Assembly (NCBI GenBank): GCA_946497925.1
Contig: CAMMMG010000005.1
Span: forward strand, 1 to 46,230
Origin: an uncultured Mycoplasmatota bacterium
Lineage (GTDB): Bacteria; Bacillota_I; Bacilli_A; RF39; UBA660
Direction of reading: 5' to 3'
DNA length: 46,230 nucleotides
Shown: in pieces, positions 18,469 through 29,693 of the stretch
Layout: each line of letters opens with the position of its first letter
Position numbering within the stretch: position 1 is the stretch's first letter
The notes under the pieces: model-generated
Database searches by the model: none
Told to the model about the DNA's origin: nothing
What the model saw: the letters and a program-made list of their open reading frames with translations, nothing else
Made by a program: the position numbers and the translations under genes

Positions 18469-19863
18469 ATGAATAAAAAGGAATTAACTGCAGATGCTAG
18501 AGAATTAATTGCTGATGTGTCTTCTAAATTTTTACAAACACGTATAGAGACATCGCAAGATATATTAAATAATGATGGAAAGCCAAATATTACCTTAGAT
18601 GATTATATTAGTACAATAGAAAAATACAAAAATGATAGTAATCTTTTAAAATCATTTATAGATCAAAATTATAATAGAATATTATTTAATTCTTTAGAAA
18701 TAAAAGAATTAGTAGACTTAATTTATGAATCATTAAAAAAATATAATATAGATTTTGATTACTACTTTTCTTGGTATAGTAGATTTAGTAGTTTAATAGA
18801 ATTAGCTTTTTCAAATATCAAAAAAGCTTATGAAAATAAAATTCATGAGCAAACTTTAACAGAAAAAGAGTTAGAAAAATATGAAACTATTACAAAATGG
18901 AAATATGTGGCTAATAGTAATTACTCTTTTGGTATAAATCCAAGAGTTGATGGAGAAGTGTATTATGAAAAATCAGAAGGAGTTTTTACTATTATTAATT
19001 CCGAAAGGTTTATAGTGGCAAAAATTAATTATGATGGAACAGAAAAAATGGTTATAGAACTTATAGAAAAAGATGATATCTTTCCTGCTAAAAATACTTT
19101 TCTACACTCATCATTTCCAAATGATACATATAAAATAGAAGAAAATTCTATTGACTTGATCTATTTAAAAAAAGCAATTAATGGTAAAGAGGAAATGTTA
19201 CCATTTGTATGTTTATATGATATTGGGTATATTATAAGACCTGATGAAGTAGAGGCCTCAACTTCTTTTGCAATTAATATAACTGATTATTTGAATACAA
19301 TAGGTTTTTCGAACCATATAGACACAGTTTATACAAAAAAAGAATTGTTTTATATATTAAAAAGATGTAGGACATTTTCTTTGTTAACTGAAGAAAAAAA
19401 AGAACAATTAGATTTAGCTGTTAAACATGCAGCCGATTGGTGGGTTAATGCTATAATGATGAATGAAGAATATAACATTAAAGACCTCAATCTTTCCTTA
19501 ATTGTGCATGCATTAACAGGTAAAAAAATATTAATAATAGAAGAAAGTAAAATAGAAAAATTTAAAGAATATTTAGTTGATGAAATAAAATTCGATATGT
19601 ATCTTCATGATTTTTCATCGTCTATATACTATCCACAAGAAGATGATAATCTTGATGGGCCTTTAAATATTGCAGCTATTAAAGCTGGTATTGATTTAAC
19701 TCACTTTGCTTCTATGAAACTTAGACATACTATCATGTATGTAACACCAGAAATAATAAGTATAAGAATTTTCTTTAGTGATAAAATAATAATTTATGAT
19801 ACTAGCAAAAATAAAGAAGATAACGATAAAATTTTGAAAAATAGTAAAAAACTAACTCAATAA
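18469..19863 (+). CDS. Hypothetical protein (464 aa), orphan
   Basis: Long ORF with AAGGGGG SD; no recognised motif; flanked by palindromic repeats. Confidence 0.8.
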   Translation: MNKKELTADARELIADVSSKFLQTRIETSQDILNNDGKPNITLDDYISTIEKYKNDSNLLKSFIDQNYNRILFNSLEIKELVDLIYESLKKYNIDFDYYFSWYSRFSSLIELAFSNIKKAYENKIHEQTLTEKELEKYETITKWKYVANSNYSFGINPRVDGEVYYEKSEGVFTIINSERFIVAKINYDGTEKMVIELIEKDDIFPAKNTFLHSSFPNDTYKIEENSIDLIYLKKAINGKEEMLPFVCLYDIGYIIRPDEVEASTSFAINITDYLNTIGFSNHIDTVYTKKELFYILKRCRTFSLLTEEKKEQLDLAVKHAADWWVNAIMMNEEYNIKDLNLSLIVHALTGKKILIIEESKIEKFKEYLVDEIKFDMYLHDFSSSIYYPQEDDNLDGPLNIAAIKAGIDLTHFASMKLRHTIMYVTPEIISIRIFFSDKIIIYDTSKNKEDNDKILKNSKKLTQ

Positions 19864-19991
19864 TTTAGATTTAGTAAGAAAAAGAGCCTCTTTTTAATAT
19901 TGGTCTAATTTATTTAACTGGTCCTCTTAGTTATCGGCTTTTCAACGCAGGAAAAACGTTTTAATAATTTGTTAGTACCTCGTTTTAACAA

Positions 19992-20011
19992 TTTTGGTGT
20001 AAACACCAAAA
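19992..20011. repeat. 20-bp palindrome, copy 2
   Basis: TTTTGGTGTAAACACCAAAA; shares flanks TTTTAAC(A/G)A / AT(A/G)GG with copy 1. Confidence 0.9.
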
Positions 20012-20048
20012 TAGGAATTAATTACATTACTACTTTTAGAATAAAAAT

Positions 20049-20085
20049 AAAGAAGATTTAGAAAAATATTAAATCTTCTTTTTAT
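20049..20085. terminator. Terminator hairpin
   Basis: AAAGAAGATTTA...TAAATCTTCTTT followed by TTT. Confidence 0.7.
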
Positions 20086-20166
20086 TATTGTGAACTATTT
20101 GGGGTTCACTTCAAATAAAGCTTCTTCTAAAAATACATTTACTATTTTATCAAGATTAAGCATTTT

Positions 20167-21369
<1,203 letters not shown>

Positions 21370-21388
21370 AATTACATTTAAAATATAC

Positions 21389-21412
21389 AAAAGACCACCT
21401 AGTCTTTTTTCT
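21389..21412 (+). terminator. Rho-independent terminator
   Basis: AAAAGAC-CACCTA-GTCTTTT then TT. Confidence 0.65.
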
Positions 21413-21479
21413 TTTAGACACTTTAATTATTAGCAGTTTTATGATAAACTTGAAATATAAAAGTTAAGGGGGCATTTAT

Positions 21480-22319
21480 ATGAACTTAAATTTTGTTTTA
21501 AATGATTATATTTTAATATGGAATTTACTTTTTAAAGCATCTATTTCTTCTGATATTCAGAAATTTAAACAAAAGTTGTGGAAAAACTATCGTCATAGTT
21601 ATAATGATTTATATAAAGAAGAAGAACATATTTTAAAAGATCCAAAAAATTATATACCAGATGATGATACTATTTTTGATATGGTTAAAAATAGTGAAAC
21701 ATACCAAGAAATAAGAGAAGAAACTGAAAAGTATCGCTTAGAACTTCTACATACTTGGGACTCTTTAAAAAAAGATATAAATAAAAACTTAAAAGAAATA
21801 TTAAAATTTGATATTAAACTATATCATGTTTTAGTTGTTGATAAAAAGTTAGATATAATTGGTATGAACATTCCTACAAGTAGAAGAGTTAATACTATTA
21901 CTTGGGGTAATAGAAAAGATAGTGATAATTATACTCTTGCTATCCTTAATATAATTGAACACATTGTAAGAAAAGAACTAGCCAACTACAAAAGTGACTA
22001 TAAAGATATAGTAGATGCTATCATTGAACTTGCTATTGATAATGAACTAACATCAAGAACGTTAAAAAGAAGTGTCTATTTAAGAGGAGATAATTCCCTA
22101 AAATTCTTAAAAAGACAATTATACCCTTACTTTCTTATGTATTTAGGATATTCTAAAGAAGAAATTTTAAATAGAATGTTAGAAGATAAAATTGTTTTTG
22201 AACTTGATAAATACACCTTTGAAAGGCACCTTGCAACAGTTGATTTAAAAACATTCATTGATTTTTGTATTAAGAATCAACGTCATATTTTAAAAATAAA
22301 TGAGTTAGAAATAATATAG
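21480..22319 (+). CDS. Hypothetical protein
   Basis: ORF with AAGGGGG SD; no recognised family. Confidence 0.75.
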   Translation: MNLNFVLNDYILIWNLLFKASISSDIQKFKQKLWKNYRHSYNDLYKEEEHILKDPKNYIPDDDTIFDMVKNSETYQEIREETEKYRLELLHTWDSLKKDINKNLKEILKFDIKLYHVLVVDKKLDIIGMNIPTSRRVNTITWGNRKDSDNYTLAILNIIEHIVRKELANYKSDYKDIVDAIIELAIDNELTSRTLKRSVYLRGDNSLKFLKRQLYPYFLMYLGYSKEEILNRMLEDKIVFELDKYTFERHLATVDLKTFIDFCIKNQRHILKINELEII

Positions 22320-22342
22320 TTATTTAAACGGAGGCATGTAGT

Positions 22343-25300
22343 ATGGACAGCAAGTTAAATTTGTTTTTAGAAAAGATTAATCTAAATAAAGATTATTTTG
22401 ATTTTTTTAAGAATTCTACTTTAGATAAAATAGTTGTTAATAAAAACAATAAAAGTTTTTTAGTTAAAATAACTATCGATAAGTATTTACCTAAAGACAT
22501 ATTATCTAACCTTGTAGAGAATAAGTCTTTATTTTCGCCTAATTTAACCTATAACTTTACAGTTAGAAATCCTGATAATAATATATTACTCGACTATTAT
22601 CCATATTTTCTAGATATTTTAAAATCTAAAGATAAAATAAAATTAATAGATGTTTATAAAGATTCACTAGTTTATGAAGATGATACTTTAAGACTTATCG
22701 CTTATAATAAAAAAGAAGAAGATAGACTAAAAGAAATAACAAGTGATATAAATAATTTCTATCATAATATAGGTTTTAATGACTATATACCTGTTATTTT
22801 AAGAGAAGATAATATAATAGAAGAAATAAGTAATGAACTTTCTAATGTTACTATTCCTGAACCTATTAAGAAAGATGTTATTAAAGAAGAGCCTAAACGT
22901 TATAATAATAGTGGAACTCCTAGAAGAAGAAAAAGTACTGATGAAGGATGTATACTAGGTAAGACTATAGATAGTGATCCTATTAAGATGAGTTTATTAT
23001 TAGGAGAAGATAATGATGTAACAGTAGAAGGATATATCTTTGGTACTGATTATTTTGAGTCTAGTAAGACTAATTTTAAGATTATTACTTTAAAAATAAC
23101 AGATGAAACAGATAGTATCGCTTGTAAAGTATTTTGTAATGAAGATGAAGAGTATGCTAGACTTTGTAAAGCTTTAAAAGTAGGTACATGGCTTAAGATT
23201 AGAGGATATACGAAAATAGATAATTTTTCTAAAGATGAGTTAGTACTTAATGCTAGAGATATTATGCCAGTAGAGCATGAGGAAGAAGAAATTACTGATG
23301 AAGAGACAGAAAAAAGAGTAGAACTACATGCCCATACGATGATGAGTCAGATGGATGGAGTAGCAGATGAAGTAAAACTAGTAAAACAAGCGATGAAGTG
23401 GGGACATAAAGCAATTGCAATTACAGACCATAATGGTGTTCAAGCTTTTCCTCATGTTTATAACTTAGTAAGAGATTATAATAAAGGTAAAGAAGAAAAA
23501 GATAAGTTTAAAGCCTTATATGGAACAGAACTTGTTATGGTAGATGATAATGTAGATATCGTTATTAGACCTAATGATGGTAAACTATTAGACCAAACTT
23601 ATGTTGTTTTTGACTTTGAAACAACTGGTTTTAATGCCGGTGGTGCGGACTCTATTATTGAAATTGGTGCGGTTAAGATGAAAGGTGGAGAGATATTAGA
23701 ACGTTATGATGAACTAATTAATCCAGGAAGACCTTTACCTGCTAAAATAACAGAGATAACAAATATAACAGATTTAATGCTAGAAGATAAAGATAATGAA
23801 GAAAATGCTGTTAAAAGATTTATTGAATGGTTTGGTGACTTACCTATGGTTGCCCATAATGCTAAGTTCGATGTTTCTTTCTTAGAGATGGCTTATAAAA
23901 AATATAATCTAGGTGAGTTTAAGAATCCTGTTATTGATACCTTAGAATTATCAAGAACCCTAGATAATAACTATGCTCGTCATGGTCTATCCGCTCTAGT
24001 TAAAAGATATAATGTTCCATGGGATGAAGAGAGCCATCATAGAGGAGATTATGATGCTGAAGGTACTGCATTAGTCCTATATAAGATGTTAGAGAAACTA
24101 GATAGTAGAAATATAGAGACAATGGAACAACTTTCAAATATAGTAGATTCTAAAGAGATGTATAAATATGGTAATACTAATCATATCAATATTATCGCTT
24201 TAAATAAGAAAGGCCTAAAGAATCTATTTAAAATAGTCTCTTTTGCCAATACAACATATCTATATAAAACACCAAGAATACCAAGAAGTGTTATTAATGA
24301 ATATAGAGAAGGTCTTTTAATTGGTAGTGGTTGTTATGAAAGTGAAGTCTTTAAACAAGCGACTAGTAAGAGTGAAGAAGAACTATCTAATATCATTAGA
24401 TTCTATGACTATGTAGAAGTACAACCACCTGAATGTTATTCTCACTTAGTAGAAACAGGTGACTTTGCCAATGAAGGTGAAGTAATTAGTAATATCAATA
24501 AAATTATTAATACAACTATTGATGCCGGTAAACTGATTGTTGCAACAGGAGATGTTCATCACTTAACAAGAGAAGATAAAATATATAGAGAAATCATTGT
24601 TAATCAAAAAGTACCAGGAGGAGGACGTCATCCTCTAGCAAGAGGGGGTATTAAAAATATTCCATCAAATCACTTCAGGACAACAACAGAGATGTTAGAA
24701 GACTTCTCATTCTTAGATGAAGAAACAAGAAAACTAATAGTTATAGATAATCCTAATAAAATCGCTGATATGACAGAGATTATAGAAGTTATTATTGAAA
24801 CAGGAGGAATACCTTTCTCTCCTAAAATTGATAAAAGTGTAGAGACAGTTACTGACTTAGTCTTTACAAAAGCTAGTGATATGTATGGAGAACCACTTCC
24901 TTATAATATTGAAGAGAGAATTAGTACAGAGTTATATGGAGATGGAGTTTTTAAAGCAGTAGAAGCTAAGTTAAAAAGAGAAGAACCTAATCTAAATGAA
25001 GATGAGTTTAAGAAGAAGTTATTCGCTAACTTACATAATACTCTTTTAAAAGGCTTTGATGAAGTAAAGAAAGTAATAAAAGAAAATCTTAAAATAACTG
25101 ACCCTGAAATAACAGATGAAGACTTAGAGAAAACTCTTAAAAAGAACTTAGGTGGTGTAATAGGTGGAGGCTTCGATGTTATTTACCTAATCGCTCAAAA
25201 GTTAGTTAAACATTCTAATGATGATGGTTATATCGTTGGTTCCCGTGGTTCTGTTGGTTCATCTTTCGTCGCTACCATGATGGGAATAACTGAAGTAAAT

Positions 25301-26953
25301 CCTCTTCCAGCCCACTATCTATGTCGTAATAAAGACTGTAAGTACTCAGAATTTATTAATGATGAAGGAGTTTCTTATGGAAAAGATTATCCATCAGGTT
25401 ATGACTTACCAGATAAAACTTGTCCTAAATGTGGACAGCCTTTAGGTAAAGAAGGACAAGATATGCCATTTGCAACCTTCTTAGGTTTCAATGCTGATAA
25501 AGTTCCCGATATCGACCTTAACTTCTCAGGAGAATATCAATGGAAAGCTCATGAATATACAAAAGTACTATTCGGAGTTGATAATGTATATAGAGCAGGA
25601 ACAATTGGTACAGTAGCAGAAAAAACTGCTTACGGTTATGTTAGAGGTTATTTTGAAGAACATGGAATTGTTGGTAAAAGAAGTACAGAGATTGAGCGTC
25701 TTGCTAAAGGATGTACAGGTGTTAAAAGAACAACAGGACAACATCCTGGAGGTATCGTTGTAATACCAGGATACATGGATGTCTTTGATTTTACACCATT
25801 CCAGTATCCTGCCGATGATAATACATCACTTTGGCGAACAACTCACTTTGATTACCATGCCATCGATCAAGACGTTTTAAAACTAGATATACTAGGTCAC
25901 GATGATCCTACAGTTTTAAGAATGTTACAAGACTTATCAGGTATAGATATTACAACTCTACCAATGGATGATAAAAAGATATTCTCAATTCTTTCTAGTC
26001 CTGAAGCCTTAGGAGTAACAGAAGATGAGATTCTTTGTCCTACTGGAACATTAGGACTTCCTGAACTAGGAACTCGTTTTGTTATTCAAATGTTAGTAGA
26101 GACAAAACCAAGTACTTTCGCTGAACTTGTTAAAATATCAGGACTATCACACGGTACTGATGTTTGGGCAGGAAATGCTAGTGAATTAATTAGAAATAAT
26201 ATTGTTCCTTTTAAAGATGTTATAGGCTGTCGTGATGATATCATGGTTAACTTAATGAACTGGGGCATGAAACCTATTAGAGCCTTTAAAATAATGGAGC
26301 ATGTTAGAAAAGGTAAAGCGACTAAAGACCCTGAAACATGGAAAGGTATGGTCGAAGAAATGAAAGCTGCTAACGTTCCAGAATGGTATATCGAGTCATG
26401 TCATAAAATAAAATACATGTTCCCAAAAGCCCATGCTTGTGCCTATGTTATGAGTGCTATTAGAATCGCTTGGTTTAAAGTTTATAAACCACTATTCTAC
26501 TATGCAGCCTTCTTCTCAATTAGAGTAGATGATTATGATATAGAAACTATGATAAAAGGCTATAATGCTATTAAAACAAGATATGAAGACTTAATGGCTA
26601 AAGGCTTTGAAGTTACTAATAAAGAGTCTAACATTATAGATTCACTTCATGTTGCCCTAGAAGCGACAGCACGTGGTATTAAATTCGCACCAATTTCTTT
26701 AGAGAAAAGTGATGCGACAAGATTTGTTGTTGATACCGAACATGAAAATACTTTAATACCACCATTTAAAACTATCGATGGTCTAGGTTTAACAGTTGCA
26801 AAGACTATAGTGGAAGCAAGAGAAAACGGACCTTTCCTAAGTAAAGAAGATTTACAAAAACGAGGTAAGGTTTCAAAAACCTTAACAGATAAGATGTCAG
26901 AGATGGGAATCCTTAATGAATTACCTGATTCTAATCAGTTAAGCTTATTTTAG
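22343..26953 (+). CDS. polC: DNA polymerase III subunit alpha, PolC type
   Basis: 1536 aa; PHP domain (ELHAHTMMSQMDG), exonuclease (YVVFDFETTGFNAG), DIDLNFSGEYQ polymerase motif, GQHPGGIVVIP. Confidence 0.97.
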   Translation: MDSKLNLFLEKINLNKDYFDFFKNSTLDKIVVNKNNKSFLVKITIDKYLPKDILSNLVENKSLFSPNLTYNFTVRNPDNNILLDYYPYFLDILKSKDKIKLIDVYKDSLVYEDDTLRLIAYNKKEEDRLKEITSDINNFYHNIGFNDYIPVILREDNIIEEISNELSNVTIPEPIKKDVIKEEPKRYNNSGTPRRRKSTDEGCILGKTIDSDPIKMSLLLGEDNDVTVEGYIFGTDYFESSKTNFKIITLKITDETDSIACKVFCNEDEEYARLCKALKVGTWLKIRGYTKIDNFSKDELVLNARDIMPVEHEEEEITDEETEKRVELHAHTMMSQMDGVADEVKLVKQAMKWGHKAIAITDHNGVQAFPHVYNLVRDYNKGKEEKDKFKALYGTELVMVDDNVDIVIRPNDGKLLDQTYVVFDFETTGFNAGGADSIIEIGAVKMKGGEILERYDELINPGRPLPAKITEITNITDLMLEDKDNEENAVKRFIEWFGDLPMVAHNAKFDVSFLEMAYKKYNLGEFKNPVIDTLELSRTLDNNYARHGLSALVKRYNVPWDEESHHRGDYDAEGTALVLYKMLEKLDSRNIETMEQLSNIVDSKEMYKYGNTNHINIIALNKKGLKNLFKIVSFANTTYLYKTPRIPRSVINEYREGLLIGSGCYESEVFKQATSKSEEELSNIIRFYDYVEVQPPECYSHLVETGDFANEGEVISNINKIINTTIDAGKLIVATGDVHHLTREDKIYREIIVNQKVPGGGRHPLARGGIKNIPSNHFRTTTEMLEDFSFLDEETRKLIVIDNPNKIADMTEIIEVIIETGGIPFSPKIDKSVETVTDLVFTKASDMYGEPLPYNIEERISTELYGDGVFKAVEAKLKREEPNLNEDEFKKKLFANLHNTLLKGFDEVKKVIKENLKITDPEITDEDLEKTLKKNLGGVIGGGFDVIYLIAQKLVKHSNDDGYIVGSRGSVGSSFVATMMGITEVNPLPAHYLCRNKDCKYSEFINDEGVSYGKDYPSGYDLPDKTCPKCGQPLGKEGQDMPFATFLGFNADKVPDIDLNFSGEYQWKAHEYTKVLFGVDNVYRAGTIGTVAEKTAYGYVRGYFEEHGIVGKRSTEIERLAKGCTGVKRTTGQHPGGIVVIPGYMDVFDFTPFQYPADDNTSLWRTTHFDYHAIDQDVLKLDILGHDDPTVLRMLQDLSGIDITTLPMDDKKIFSILSSPEALGVTEDEILCPTGTLGLPELGTRFVIQMLVETKPSTFAELVKISGLSHGTDVWAGNASELIRNNIVPFKDVIGCRDDIMVNLMNWGMKPIRAFKIMEHVRKGKATKDPETWKGMVEEMKAANVPEWYIESCHKIKYMFPKAHACAYVMSAIRIAWFKVYKPLFYYAAFFSIRVDDYDIETMIKGYNAIKTRYEDLMAKGFEVTNKESNIIDSLHVALEATARGIKFAPISLEKSDATRFVVDTEHENTLIPPFKTIDGLGLTVAKTIVEARENGPFLSKEDLQKRGKVSKTLTDKMSEMGILNELPDSNQLSLF

Positions 26954-26982
26954 TTGACAAAGTTATAAAGAAGTGCTATAAT
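26954..26982 (+). promoter_or_regulatory. Consensus sigma-A promoter
   Basis: TTGACA-N17-TATAAT directly after the polC stop; near-identical to the one at 27700. Confidence 0.8.
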
Positions 26983-27014
26983 ATGGCTACATTCATGGAA
27001 GGGGGAATTTAATA

Positions 27015-27644
27015 ATGAATAGTAATATCATGAATGAATGGTCAAAAGTTTTACCAGCCGCTATTTCTACAGAAGGAAAATTTTCTTATTTTTCTACTAT
27101 TAGTAGTGATGGTACAAAAGAAGATTTACCTGAAATAAAACCAATTAGTAGTTTTATAAAAGAAGATTCAGGAATTACAATTGATAGGGAAAATAAGCTA
27201 TTTATAAAAAATAATATGGCTATACTAGGTGCTTATGATTTTTCTGATCAAGATGATGAAGCAATTGCTAAATTTGTTTCAGAATTACAAGAGCAATATT
27301 CTGGTTATAATTTACAATTAGTTTCTGGAGCTTTTCCATTATCAATAAGACGTGGTGCTTCTTATCAAGACTATGATTTAAAAGATTGTACTAATGAAGA
27401 GGAAGTCCATATGTCAACTCATCTAATATGTGTTTCTAATTATAAGGATTATATTAGAACTCATAAACCTTTAGATAACTTAAGTCTTGCTAATAAGTTA
27501 GGTGCATTAGGATATTATAAATGTGGACCCGAGGCACTTAGTTATGGAAGATTTAATCCAAGAGGTTTAACTCTAGAAGAGATTGATGAATTATATGAAC
27601 ACGAAATAGATGTTCTATATGGTGGTAAAGAATATTGTAAATAG
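27015..27644 (+). CDS. Hypothetical protein (209 aa)
   Basis: ORF with GAAGGGGG SD and strong promoter. Confidence 0.75.
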   Translation: MNSNIMNEWSKVLPAAISTEGKFSYFSTISSDGTKEDLPEIKPISSFIKEDSGITIDRENKLFIKNNMAILGAYDFSDQDDEAIAKFVSELQEQYSGYNLQLVSGAFPLSIRRGASYQDYDLKDCTNEEEVHMSTHLICVSNYKDYIRTHKPLDNLSLANKLGALGYYKCGPEALSYGRFNPRGLTLEEIDELYEHEIDVLYGGKEYCK

Positions 27645-27648
27645 ATAG

Positions 27649-27674
27649 AAAAGGATAGGAAACTATCTTTTTTC
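27649..27674 (+). terminator. Rho-independent terminator
   Basis: AAAAGGATAG-GAAA-CTATCTTTTTT. Confidence 0.65.
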
Positions 27675-27699
27675 TATCTCCGTCGAAATCAGTTAGAGC

Positions 27700-27728
27700 T
27701 TGACAAAGTAACAAAAAAGTGCTATAAT
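27700..27728 (+). promoter_or_regulatory. Consensus sigma-A promoter
   Basis: TTGACA-N17-TATAAT with GTGC before -10 and TACATTC after, as at 26954. Confidence 0.8.
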
Positions 27729-27761
27729 GTGAATACATTCGAAATGAAGGGGGAATAAAGA

Positions 27762-28640
27762 ATGGAAAATTTAAAATTTGTAGTATTTAATACTAATAAT
27801 ACTTATGGTAATACTAAAGGAGGAGCAGGTAAAGCAAATCGTTTAAAAATAGCTGAAGAAGTAGGGTTTGACTTAAATCGTCTATTTATGGCTTTACAAC
27901 CAAAAGAAGCTAAGGATAGAGGCTCAGTTTATGTTTTAACTCCTGAAGATTTAGCTAATTATGCAAACTTATATGATTACGATGTATATGCTGATACACC
28001 AAAAGTTACACCTGATACACCTGGAGTAGCAATTGGTTTTAATATTTACGATGGTGCTAATATAGTTGCTATGAACACAAAAACTATGGAAGCTACTTCA
28101 ACTTTCTGTCCTGGTACTCATATTGATGCTGAAGTGCCAAAAGGTATAGCAGAAATTACTGGTGGTAATCCAGAAGATATAATTGTTGATGTATCACCTT
28201 TCGCTCATGAATTACCTTTATTTAATCCAAATGATAAAAACTTTACACCAGGATATGTAAATAATGGAAAAGTATGGGATGGAGCATTACGTAGAGATAA
28301 AAATACAAACATTTTATATCTTAATCAATTAAAAGCAATAAAAAAACAATTGCTTGAAAGTGGTATTAAAGAAGAGAATATTAATTGGGGTGAAGATTCT
28401 TTCTATACAACAGATGCTAATGGTAATTTCCTTTATCCATCTTTGCAAAGAACAAGAATGGTTCCAGATTTAGCTCATCCAGGACAATTCTTAATTGATT
28501 CTGAAACTGGTACATACTTACATGATGATAGTCAAAATGGTAGTTATATGCATGGTGTTGCTTTATTAGAAGAAACTAAAGAACCATATGCTAATGAAGA
28601 TATTAAAGTTTATAGTTATGGTTCTTCTAGAAGAAGATAG
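27762..28640 (+). CDS. Divergent PgeF/YfiH-like (laccase-domain) protein, active-site residues apparently lost
   Basis: PGVAIGFNIYDGANIVAMN... and LNQLKAIKKQLLESGIKEENINWGEDSFYTTD resemble the YfiH fold; aligns by eye with 29694 product. Confidence 0.5.
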   Translation: MENLKFVVFNTNNTYGNTKGGAGKANRLKIAEEVGFDLNRLFMALQPKEAKDRGSVYVLTPEDLANYANLYDYDVYADTPKVTPDTPGVAIGFNIYDGANIVAMNTKTMEATSTFCPGTHIDAEVPKGIAEITGGNPEDIIVDVSPFAHELPLFNPNDKNFTPGYVNNGKVWDGALRRDKNTNILYLNQLKAIKKQLLESGIKEENINWGEDSFYTTDANGNFLYPSLQRTRMVPDLAHPGQFLIDSETGTYLHDDSQNGSYMHGVALLEETKEPYANEDIKVYSYGSSRRR

Positions 28641-28665
28641 AGTCAAAATAGACTCTTTTTTCTTT
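28639..28665 (+). terminator. Rho-independent terminator
   Basis: AGAGTC-AAAATA-GACTCT then TTTTTCTTTTT. Confidence 0.7.
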
Positions 28666-28711
28666 TTGTGTTATTATCATAATATGAAAGATATTTACAA
28701 AGAGGTATGCT

Positions 28712-29632
28712 ATGGAAACACTAAAAGAAATATTAAATACAATTATGGAAGTTTATAATGAAGATTTAGATAATGATAAAAAACATCAATTATTATCAAC
28801 TTTATGGACTAGATATTATAAACTAAGTGAAAAACTTAATATTAAATTAGATGAAGCTTATAATCTATATTTAATTGGAGAAAATGAAAGTTATATAATT
28901 TATCAAGAACCAGAAAGAAAAAGGATAGATAATAAAAAATTAGAAATAGCTTTAAATCACTACAATGAAATAAAAAATAATGGATTTAAAGAAGGACTAA
29001 CAGAGGAAGAAATTAAGATACTATTAGACTATAGTGTTGAAAATGCTAGAAAGTCTTTTGAGAACTTAGGTATTAATGTAAAAACAAATTCTTTAAATGG
29101 TTTATGTGAACTTGGTCAAGCACTAACAATTATGCCTTTAGAAAATTTAGGAATAGAAGTTACTAAAAATAGTGCAACTGCCTGTTTTAATTATCCATTT
29201 AATCATGTATTTGGAACAGTTACTTTTCCTTATCAAGATAATGGTAGAGTAATAGATAAAACATATTTGATAGACTCAACCTATCGTCAGTTCTTTTCAA
29301 CTATGCGGTGTAATGAAGGAAGATATTACACAGAAGAAGAAAATACTAATTTAAAAGTAGCTCCAGATCCAGGATATTTTATAACAGACATAGACTTTGC
29401 TAAAACCATAATGAAAGATGGATATATTGAATTAACAAAAGAAAATGCTAAAAAATATGGAGAGGCTTTTTATAAAGCTAGTATTCCTTTAAAAGATAAT
29501 AAATTATTCCAAAAAAATGATATTAATTATTACCACAATATTATTTTTGATAATGAAAATTATAGAGTTAATAACTCTGAATTAGAAGGATTTAATGTGT
29601 TGTTCCCTAAAAATAACAAAAGAATTAGATAG
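28712..29632 (+). CDS. Putative transglutaminase-like fold protein
   Basis: Ordered C-H-D: SLNGLCELGQ ... FNHVFGTVTF ... TYLIDSTYRQFF, as in transglutaminase-like cysteine enzymes. Confidence 0.5.
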   Translation: METLKEILNTIMEVYNEDLDNDKKHQLLSTLWTRYYKLSEKLNIKLDEAYNLYLIGENESYIIYQEPERKRIDNKKLEIALNHYNEIKNNGFKEGLTEEEIKILLDYSVENARKSFENLGINVKTNSLNGLCELGQALTIMPLENLGIEVTKNSATACFNYPFNHVFGTVTFPYQDNGRVIDKTYLIDSTYRQFFSTMRCNEGRYYTEEENTNLKVAPDPGYFITDIDFAKTIMKDGYIELTKENAKKYGEAFYKASIPLKDNKLFQKNDINYYHNIIFDNENYRVNNSELEGFNVLFPKNNKRIR

Positions 29633-29693
29633 TAGCATATTTACTAAATCAATACATACAGTATAAAGAATACTTATTGAAAGAAGGAAATAC

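Noticed and set aside
26086-26268. - strand ORF inside polC
   Set aside because: Shadow ORF within a highly conserved gene.
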